NCBI RefSeq assembly: GCF_008107625.1
Contig: NZ_SDKK01000007.1
Coordinates: 26,055-90,054, forward strand
Reading direction: 5' to 3'
DNA from: Zoogloea oleivorans
Lineage (GTDB): Bacteria > Pseudomonadota > Gammaproteobacteria > Burkholderiales > Rhodocyclaceae
Length of the DNA: 64,000 bases
Position numbers and translations under genes: made by a program. Below, piece by piece: positions 57,852-64,000 of the stretch (positions within the stretch are counted from its first letter, which is position 1; every line of letters starts with the position of its first letter). The notes beneath the pieces were generated by a model. The model did not search any database. It worked only from the letters and a program-made list of their open reading frames with translations, and was not told the DNA's origin.

Positions 57852-58760
57852 ATGATCGCCCGCAAATACCTCTACCTCATCGCCCTCGCCCGCGAGAAGC
57901 ACTTCGGGCGAGCGGCGGAAGCCTGCCATGTGTCGGCCTCGACCCTGTCGGCGGCAATCCGCGACATCGAATCCGAGCTGGGTGTGACGGTTGTCGAGCG
58001 TGGACAACAGTTTTCGGGCCTCACCCCGGAAGGTGAGCGGGTCCTGGAATGCGCGCGTCAGCTCGCCGCCCGGGCCGAAGACCTGCGCCAGGAACTGGCC
58101 CAGATGCAGGATGGGCTGTGCGGGCGCCTGCGCCTCGGCGTCATCCCCACCGGACTCACCGCGGTCGCCACACTGACCGCGGCCTTCGCCCGCCGGCATC
58201 CGCTGGTCGATATCGAGGTGCTGTCGATGAGCACCCAGCAAATACTCGGTGGCTTGCGCAGTTTCGAGCTGGATGGCGGTATCGCCTATCTGGAATCAAC
58301 CGCCAACGACCTGGCCGCCGTACCCCTGTGGTGCGAGAACCACGTGCTTCTCACCCCCCGGGACGGCCCCTTCGAAGGGCGTGACTGCGTGACCTGGCAC
58401 GAGGCCGCCAGAATTCCCCTGTGCCTGCTGACCGCCAACATGCACAACCGGCAGACCATCGACAGCGTCTTCGCCAGCCTCGGTGAGCAACCACGCCCGA
58501 CCCTGGAGACCGACTCCATCGTCAGCATCCTGGCCCACGTAAGTGCCGGCCACTGGTCGAGCATCGTCCCGCGGGCGGTGCTCGACCTGATTGGCATTCC
58601 CACCGGAACGCGGGTTTTCGAGCTGCGCGACCCCCTTGTCGAATGGGCCACCGGCCTGCTGGTACTCAATCGTCAACCCCGCTCGCCAATGGTCGAAGCC
58701 CTGATGGGGGAAGCCCGGGCACTCAATCTGGGCATGCAGGACAGCACCCGCGTGACCTGA
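57852..58760 (+). CDS. LysR family regulator (FdsR-like)
   Basis: A 302-residue LysR-type regulator. The helix-turn-helix (about 1-60) contains MIARKYLYLIALAREKHFGR and SASTLSAAIRDIESELGVTV. The effector domain (about 90-290) has LRLGVIPTGLTAVATLTAAF and DGGIAYLESTANDL. In betaproteobacteria such a gene often accompanies the fds formate dehydrogenase operon, which starts at 63457 here, supporting an FdsR-like role. It is divergent from the PhnD-type gene and separated from fdsG by a hybrid kinase and a nuclease gene. Confidence 0.85.
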   Translation: MIARKYLYLIALAREKHFGRAAEACHVSASTLSAAIRDIESELGVTVVERGQQFSGLTPEGERVLECARQLAARAEDLRQELAQMQDGLCGRLRLGVIPTGLTAVATLTAAFARRHPLVDIEVLSMSTQQILGGLRSFELDGGIAYLESTANDLAAVPLWCENHVLLTPRDGPFEGRDCVTWHEAARIPLCLLTANMHNRQTIDSVFASLGEQPRPTLETDSIVSILAHVSAGHWSSIVPRAVLDLIGIPTGTRVFELRDPLVEWATGLLVLNRQPRSPMVEALMGEARALNLGMQDSTRVT

Positions 58761-58974
58761 GACAAGGCTTTCCACATAAATCGCCAAATCAGCCAAACAC
58801 ACCAAAACCTTGGACGCACGCACCGCTTTGGTGCACAATTTATGCCGTGATTTTTATCTGCGGCAACACGCGCAACACCCTCGCCCTGCCTAGTCCTGTT
58901 TTCTCTCTTCAGATTCGGTGCATCAGTTTGTGTAGCGAAATAACCCGGTCCGTCGCTGACACGGGTTTGCCTTC

Positions 58975-61900
58975 ATGACAACCGCCATCGTCCCCAATTC
59001 CGCCGCCAAACCTGCTGGCAGCACCCGCGCGCAGTGGCTGCGCTTCGTGCTGCCGCTCCTCGCCATCTCACTGCTGATCGGCGTGATCGGCATCGTCGGC
59101 TATCGCTACCTGAGCGAGGAAATACGCCGCGAAACCCAGCGCACGCTGGCAGTGATCGCCGAACAGAAACGCCAGCAAATAGAGGGCGCGCTCACCGAAA
59201 CGCGAATCGATGCCCAACTGTATTTCTCCACGCACTCGCAGCTCGAAATGCTCTTCAGCCAATGGCTGGATGGCGGACGGAAGAACAGCGCGACGCTGAA
59301 ACGGATTCAGTCCATCCTCGAGGAAGTGGCGCGGGTACGTGGCTGGGGCGGGTTGGCGGTAATCGATGCAGAGGGGAATCCGGCGGTGGTTGTCGGTGAA
59401 GCCGACATCCGGGATCACGGCGCCCTGATCCGGGACATCCTGCGCCAACCGCGTATCGAACTCGTCGACCTGCACCGCAATGCCCGGGGACAGGTGGTCT
59501 ACGGCGTGCTGGCACCGATCGGTGGCGTCGGATCCATACCGCTGGGCGTGGCTTACCTGACCTGGAAAGCGGACCAGACCCTGTATCCGCTGGTCGAGTC
59601 CTGGCCGGTGCCCACCCGAACCGCCGAAACCTACCTGGTCCGCCGTGACGGCCAAGGGGTGCGCTTTCTAACCCCCTTGCGCCACCGTCAGGACCCACCC
59701 CTCTCCCATACCCGTTCCCTCACCGTACCCGACCTGCCCGCTGCCCGCGCAGCACAGGGAGAACAAGGCATCCTGGCCGGAGGTCGCGATTATCGTGGCG
59801 TTCCCGTGCTGGCCTATGCCGCTGCCGTGAGCGGCACGCCCTGGCTGATGATCGCTGAGATCGATGAGTTCGAGGCCTACGCCGGCATCCGGACCATGAC
59901 CTGGGCAACAACACTGGTCATGGGCCTCGGTCTCCTGCTGGTTTACTCCGCCGGCTACCAGCTCTGGCGGCGCAGCCGGCAACACCAGGAACTGGCGGCA
60001 CTCCAGGCCCAGCGGGCGGCCGAGGCGCGCTTTCGGGTCATCTTCGAGCAGGCCCCACTGGGCGTAGCCCTGCTCGACTCGCATAGCGGGCACATCACCG
60101 AGGCCAATCCGCGCTACGCTGAAATCGTCGGCCGCAGCCCTGAAGAGCTGGCGGGACTCGATCCAGCCCGCATCACCCATCCGGACGACATTCGTGAAGG
60201 CCTCGATCAGCTCGCACAACTGGAAAGCGGGAAAATTGCCGGCTACCGCCTGAACAAGCGCTACCTGCACCCGAACGGCTCAATCGTCTGGGCCAGCGTG
60301 ACCTGCGCACCGGTGCAGGTCGACAGCGAAGAGTCGCCCCGCTACCTGGCCATCGTCGAAGACATCACCGCCCGTCGCCAGATGGAAGAAAGGCTGCGGA
60401 TCAGCGAGGAGAGGCACCGTCTGCTTGCCGACAACGCCATCGACGTCATCCTGACGATGGATCTGGAAGGCCGCTACTCCTACGTCAGTCCATCTGTCGA
60501 ACGGCTGCGCGGCTTCACCATCGATGAAGTCATGGGCCAATCCATGGAAGAGGCGCTCACGCCGGCCTCCCTCCTCATTGTGCGGGCCTATTTCGGCCGC
60601 CTGCATGCCAATCTGGCTGCCGGACGTCCACCGGAGCACTTCCGGGGCGAACTCGAACAACGCTGCAAGGACGGCACCACCGTGTGGACCGACGTCACGG
60701 CCAGCCCGCTGCTGGGCACCGATGGCACCTTCGTGGAAATCGTCGGCGTGATTCGCGACATCAGCGAGCGCAAGCGCTACGAGCGCGAGCTGCGGCAGGT
60801 CTATGACGCCGCCGAAGCCGCCAATGCCGCCAAGAGCGAATTCCTCGCCCACATGAGCCACGAGATTCGCACCCCCATGAATGCGGTGCTCGGCCTCGCC
60901 CAGGTGCTGGAACGCGAACCGCTTGCCGGCAACCAGCGCGACATGGTCGAACGCATCCGCAGCGCCGGCCAGTCCCTGCTGGCCATTCTCAACGACGTCC
61001 TCGACCTGTCGAAAATAGAAGCCGGCCAGTTGCGCATCGAATCGCGTCCCTTCGACCTGGCCGCCCTGCTCGCCAACCTGGACAGCCTGATGGGCCAGGT
61101 CGCCCGCACCAAGGGGCTGGCACTGCGCCTGGAGGCTCCGCCTGTGCCCCTCGGGCCGCTGCTCGGCGACGGGCTGCGCCTGGAGCAAGTGCTGTTCAAC
61201 CTGACCGGCAACGCCATCAAGTTCACCGAGGCAGGCAGCGTTTCCGTTCATGTCGAAGCACATGACGCCACTGAAACAAGCGTACGGCTGCGCTTCGCGG
61301 TACGCGATAGCGGCATCGGCATCACCTCCGAAGCCCTGAGCCGACTGTTCATGCCCTTCTCCCAGGCCGATGCAGGCATTGGCCGCCGCTTCGGTGGTAC
61401 GGGCCTCGGCTTGTCCATCTGCAAGCGTCTGGTGGAACTGATGGGCGGGGAAATCGGCGCCGAGAGCGAAGTCGGCCAGGGCAGCACCTTCTGGTTCGAA
61501 CTACCTTTCATGCGCGGCAGCGAAAGCGAAATGCAGGAATCGGCCACCAAGCCGGCACCGGCGCCGTCCGGGCCGCGCCTGGTGGGTGCGCACCTGCTGG
61601 TGGTGGACGACAGCGCCATGAACCGGGATCTGGTGGAACGGGCCCTCAAGCTGGAAGGCGCGACAGCCACCCTGGCCGCCGACGGCCAGCAGGCCGTGCA
61701 GCTCCTGAAGACGCGCCCCGAGCGCTTCGATGCGGTACTGATGGACGTGCAGATGCCGGTCATGGACGGCCTCGCCGCCAGCCGGCTGATTCGTGGGGAA
61801 CTGGGCCTGATCGACCTGCCGATCATCGCCTTCACCGCCGGCGTGCGCGACGAGCAACAAGCTGCGGCACGGGCTGCCGGTGCCAACGACGTGCTGGCCA

Positions 61901-62382
61901 AGCCGATGGACCTGGAGCAGATGGCCGTGCTGCTGGCCCACTGGGTCAGGCCCCGCTTCGACGCCGACAAGGCCCAGGCGCTGGCCACCGCCCAACCGGC
62001 CCCGATCGAACAGCCCCCCCCAGCCCCGATCGATGACGAAGCCTTCCCCGACATCGCCGGCATCGACCGGGAGCGGGCAGCCCAACGGCTCGGCCGTGAC
62101 CGGGCCATGTTCATCGGTCTGCTGGAACTGTTCGTCACCGACAACGCCGACGCCGCAGCCCTGACCCGCCGCGACCTGGCCCAGGGCGATCAGGAAAGCG
62201 CCGCCCGACGCATGCATACCCTGGCCAGCAATGCCGGCTTCCTGTGTGCACTGGACCTGATGACCGCGGCCAGGGAGCTGGAAGAAGCCATCGACAAGGA
62301 AAGCCCCGAGCTGGATGCACGCCTCGTCGACATCGGCCAGCAGATCGACGCGCTCGTCGCCGCCAGCGCCCCCTGGCGGTGA
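58975..62382 (+). CDS. Hybrid histidine kinase: sensor, PAS, HK, REC and HPt domains
   Basis: A 1135-residue membrane kinase. A transmembrane helix at about 22-44, a large periplasmic sensor (about 45-305, dCache-like) and a second helix (ATTLVMGLGLLLVYSAGYQL) are followed by two PAS modules (about 350-475 and 480-605). Then come phosphoacceptor His about 629 in [20 protein letters not shown], ATPase ([19 protein letters not shown]), receiver (Asp about 924 in DAVLMDVQMPVMDG) and a C-terminal HPt (His about 1081 in RRMHTLASNAGFL). The HPt motif differs from the usual HTLKG. It forms a complete phosphorelay but no output regulator is adjacent. It lies between the LysR regulator and fds genes, so formate or electron-donor sensing is possible. 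Confidence 0.92.
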   Translation: MTTAIVPNSAAKPAGSTRAQWLRFVLPLLAISLLIGVIGIVGYRYLSEEIRRETQRTLAVIAEQKRQQIEGALTETRIDAQLYFSTHSQLEMLFSQWLDGGRKNSATLKRIQSILEEVARVRGWGGLAVIDAEGNPAVVVGEADIRDHGALIRDILRQPRIELVDLHRNARGQVVYGVLAPIGGVGSIPLGVAYLTWKADQTLYPLVESWPVPTRTAETYLVRRDGQGVRFLTPLRHRQDPPLSHTRSLTVPDLPAARAAQGEQGILAGGRDYRGVPVLAYAAAVSGTPWLMIAEIDEFEAYAGIRTMTWATTLVMGLGLLLVYSAGYQLWRRSRQHQELAALQAQRAAEARFRVIFEQAPLGVALLDSHSGHITEANPRYAEIVGRSPEELAGLDPARITHPDDIREGLDQLAQLESGKIAGYRLNKRYLHPNGSIVWASVTCAPVQVDSEESPRYLAIVEDITARRQMEERLRISEERHRLLADNAIDVILTMDLEGRYSYVSPSVERLRGFTIDEVMGQSMEEALTPASLLIVRAYFGRLHANLAAGRPPEHFRGELEQRCKDGTTVWTDVTASPLLGTDGTFVEIVGVIRDISERKRYERELRQVYDAAEAANAAKSEFLAHMSHEIRTPMNAVLGLAQVLEREPLAGNQRDMVERIRSAGQSLLAILNDVLDLSKIEAGQLRIESRPFDLAALLANLDSLMGQVARTKGLALRLEAPPVPLGPLLGDGLRLEQVLFNLTGNAIKFTEAGSVSVHVEAHDATETSVRLRFAVRDSGIGITSEALSRLFMPFSQADAGIGRRFGGTGLGLSICKRLVELMGGEIGAESEVGQGSTFWFELPFMRGSESEMQESATKPAPAPSGPRLVGAHLLVVDDSAMNRDLVERALKLEGATATLAADGQQAVQLLKTRPERFDAVLMDVQMPVMDGLAASRLIRGELGLIDLPIIAFTAGVRDEQQAAARAAGANDVLAKPMDLEQMAVLLAHWVRPRFDADKAQALATAQPAPIEQPPPAPIDDEAFPDIAGIDRERAAQRLGRDRAMFIGLLELFVTDNADAAALTRRDLAQGDQESAARRMHTLASNAGFLCALDLMTAARELEEAIDKESPELDARLVDIGQQIDALVAASAPWR

Positions 62383-62405
62383 TCCGCCCGCACTGAACGG
62401 CAGCC

Positions 62406-63245
62406 TCAGGGAACCACGTCAGCCCGCATCGGCAACATGCCCCGACAGCGGGGATAAGCCGGGCATCCCCAGAAGGCGCTGTTATTGCTCTTCTTTTTGC
62501 GGGACACCATTTTCTCTCCGCAGCTCGGGCAGCTTGGCGTGGTCCAGTCGCCTTCGGTGGCAAAGGCCAGCAGACGCTGCCCGGTAGCGGCCGGCAATTG
62601 CTCGATCATTGCCAGAAAAAGCGGGCCATCCAGCAAAGTGATCTGGTTTTCCCGGGCGAAGGCGCGGGCCTCATCGGTAAAGCCCATGGGTGCCATGAAA
62701 TAGCCACTCTCCACTTTTTCGTGAGCCATGACGCCGCGCATTTCGCGGATCTCCCGAACGCCCACGGGCTTGTTCCAGGCCTTGCACTGCACGATGTCCG
62801 TGGCCCGGGCAGGCTGCGTCTCGTCCTGGAACAAATGGACATCGACCCCGCCATCGGCGCCCAGGTGCGTGGTCTCGGCGCGAACCCCCATCTCCCGATA
62901 AAACGCGCAGCACAGGTCTTCATAACGCCGCCATTCGATGCGCGCCAGCACATCGAGCGACCATGCCTGCGGACGCAGCGGGATAACCTGCGCCACCGGC
63001 ATCACCGCAGACTTCTGGATCCAGCGCAGAACGGCAATCGCCGCAAAGGCAAACGCACCTATCCAGCCCATGCCACGCGCCATGGGCACAAGCGCCGCCA
63101 GAAACATATTGCCGGCCATGAAACGCGGAAACACCACCACGCCGCCCACAAAACAGCCCAGCGCCAGCAGCGCCGCAAATTTCCAGTCCGACTTAAGGGC
63201 CAGGACAATCAACCCCTCTTCCTGTCTGCCACGCCTTCGGCTCAT
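62406..63245 (-). CDS. Mrr-type restriction endonuclease with membrane helices and zinc ribbon
   Basis: A 279-residue protein. Two transmembrane helices (about 25-72) are followed by an Mrr/DUF2034-type nuclease fold. The catalytic set reads GADGGVDVHL (about 128-137) and IVQCKAWNKPVG (about 151-162), with a D...QxK pattern; EIREMRGVMAHEKVESGYFM follows. The C-terminus is a topoisomerase-type zinc ribbon (CPSCGEKM...CPAYPRCRG). Such membrane-tethered nucleases are conserved in Gram-negatives and have no methyltransferase beside them here, which argues against a classical restriction system. Confidence 0.88.
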   Translation of the reverse strand: MSRRRGRQEEGLIVLALKSDWKFAALLALGCFVGGVVVFPRFMAGNMFLAALVPMARGMGWIGAFAFAAIAVLRWIQKSAVMPVAQVIPLRPQAWSLDVLARIEWRRYEDLCCAFYREMGVRAETTHLGADGGVDVHLFQDETQPARATDIVQCKAWNKPVGVREIREMRGVMAHEKVESGYFMAPMGFTDEARAFARENQITLLDGPLFLAMIEQLPAATGQRLLAFATEGDWTTPSCPSCGEKMVSRKKKSNNSAFWGCPAYPRCRGMLPMRADVVP

Positions 63246-63456
63246 TGCGCCATTTACCCGGTTATCGATTCAGGCTGCGGATGGTACGCGGCACCCTGCC
63301 CTTTGAAAATGCCATCCAGCTTTTCAATCCAGCATTCCGCGTTCGCTCCAGCCGAACACCCCTTCGATATTTCCCGATTCCCGTGCTGGCAGCGGGGGCA
63401 TACCATCCTCGACGACCCTGCTGCGGAACCGTCCGCAACCGCAATCGAGGAATGCC

Positions 63457-63963
63457 ATGCCCCAGGCCACCGTCACAGCCCCTCCCCTGAGCGACGCGCA
63501 GCACGCTGCGATCCGGCAGGCGGTGGAGGCGCACCAGTCCCTGCCCGGCGCCCTGCTGCCGATCCTCCATGCCATCCAGGATGCCCTCGGCTGGGTGCCG
63601 GCCGAGGCCGTGCCGGTGATCGCCGGCGCGCTCAACCTGAGCCGCGCCGAAGTGCATGGCGTCATCAGCTTCTATCACCACTTCCACACCGCCCCCACCG
63701 GACGCACGGTAGTGCAGGTATGCCGCGCCGAATCCTGTCAGGCCAAGGGTGGCGAGTTGCTGGAAGCCCACGCCAAGCAGCAACTGGGCATCGACTGGCA
63801 CGGCACCACGGCTGACGGCGCGGTGACGCTGGAGCCGGTGTATTGCCTGGGCAACTGTGCCTGCTCGCCGGCCATCCGGGTCGGTGACGAAATCCTCGGG
63901 CGGATGAGCTGCGCGCGTTTCGACGCGGTGATTGCCGGGCTGCGCGACGAGGTGACGGCATGA
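63457..63963 (+). CDS. fdsG: NAD-dependent formate dehydrogenase gamma subunit (FdsG)
   Basis: A 168-residue NuoE-like 2Fe-2S protein with VCRAESCQAKGGELLEAHAK and CLGNCACSPAIRV (four cysteines). It begins an fdsGBACD-type operon in which the subunits form a soluble molybdenum/tungsten formate dehydrogenase that reduces NAD. GAGGAA lies 6 bases before ATG 63457. It overlaps the next start (ATGA). Upstream intergenic sequence (63246-63456) presumably carries the promoter. Confidence 0.93.
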   Translation: MPQATVTAPPLSDAQHAAIRQAVEAHQSLPGALLPILHAIQDALGWVPAEAVPVIAGALNLSRAEVHGVISFYHHFHTAPTGRTVVQVCRAESCQAKGGELLEAHAKQQLGIDWHGTTADGAVTLEPVYCLGNCACSPAIRVGDEILGRMSCARFDAVIAGLRDEVTA

Positions 63964-64000
63964 CACTCTGCGTGCGTTCATGGGCGACTGAAGTCGCCCC
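63960..64000 (+). CDS. Start of the next fds operon gene (partial, probably fdsB)
   Basis: ATG 63960 overlaps the fdsG stop as ATGA and is followed by an open frame reading MTLCVRSWATEVAP to the right edge. Gene order predicts the NAD/FMN-binding subunit FdsB; the visible part is too short to confirm by sequence. Confidence 0.5.
   Translation, partial: MTLCVRSWATEVA

Overview
This 64 kb window is GC-rich chromosomal DNA with about 58 genes. It comes from a betaproteobacterium, most plausibly of the Rhodocyclales (Azospira, Dechloromonas or Azonexus-like). The reasons are a PEP-CTERM exosortase substrate, a B12-dependent NrdJ, FdsG-type formate dehydrogenase, abundant multi-PAS and hybrid kinases, and the overall gene styles. 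The taxonomic call is inference. I see no rRNA, tRNA, CRISPR array, phage or intact insertion sequence.

Layout. 1-5.2 kb: a gene tail, a PEP-CTERM protein, leuA with a divergent Lrp/AsnC regulator, and an ispD-ispF-thpR operon. 5.3-11.2 kb: an MgtC/DUF4010 membrane protein, the amrB-amrA-amrS (Memo/AMMECR1/radical SAM) operon, an alpha/beta hydrolase, and a tightly coupled tadA-L,D-transpeptidase-GNAT operon. 11.3-18.8 kb: a five-PAS histidine kinase, a LemA/TPM trio, and a tsaB-rimI-uracil-DNA glycosylase operon. 18.9-24.2 kb: an ompR-envZ type pair, then a persulfide dioxygenase-like hydrolase, truncated haemoglobin, YciB, YciI, BolA and a PpiC isomerase ending in a clear terminator. 25-30.3 kb: a DUF2760-Hsp70-Hsp70 operon. 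30.3-35.7 kb: an arginase-like protein, a NemR-like TetR regulator plus nemA with two identical operators, a bicupin and a beta-CASP nuclease.

35.8-46.2 kb is an iron/haem island. It has Fur-like sites, a truncated DUF2325-type protein, a paralogous cysteine-less ribosomal protein S4, a haem-type TonB-dependent receptor, a secreted and membrane-anchored CobN-like chelatase (HmuS-like), an ExbB-like protein, a DUF2149 protein and a ChaN-like haem-binding protein. The arrangement matches the hmu loci of Bacteroidetes. The inferred job is to import haem and remove its iron outside the cytoplasm.

46.9-57.7 kb has a B12 theme. It holds adenosylcobalamin-dependent ribonucleotide reductase (nrdJ), followed by an unusual signalling cluster: a receiver-kinase protein, a stand-alone corrinoid-binding protein, a UroD-type methyltransferase and a DUF1638-like domain fused to a histidine kinase. 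A hybrid kinase coupled to a PhnD-type periplasmic binding protein converges on it. No catabolic methyltransferase and no DNA-binding output gene lie nearby, so the set looks like a corrinoid/methyl-transfer sensing system rather than a degradation pathway. I regard it as the best candidate for an undescribed system here.

57.8-64 kb: an FdsR-like LysR regulator, a 1135-residue hybrid kinase ending in an HPt domain, an Mrr-type nuclease with membrane helices and a zinc ribbon, and the start of an fds formate dehydrogenase operon running off the right edge.
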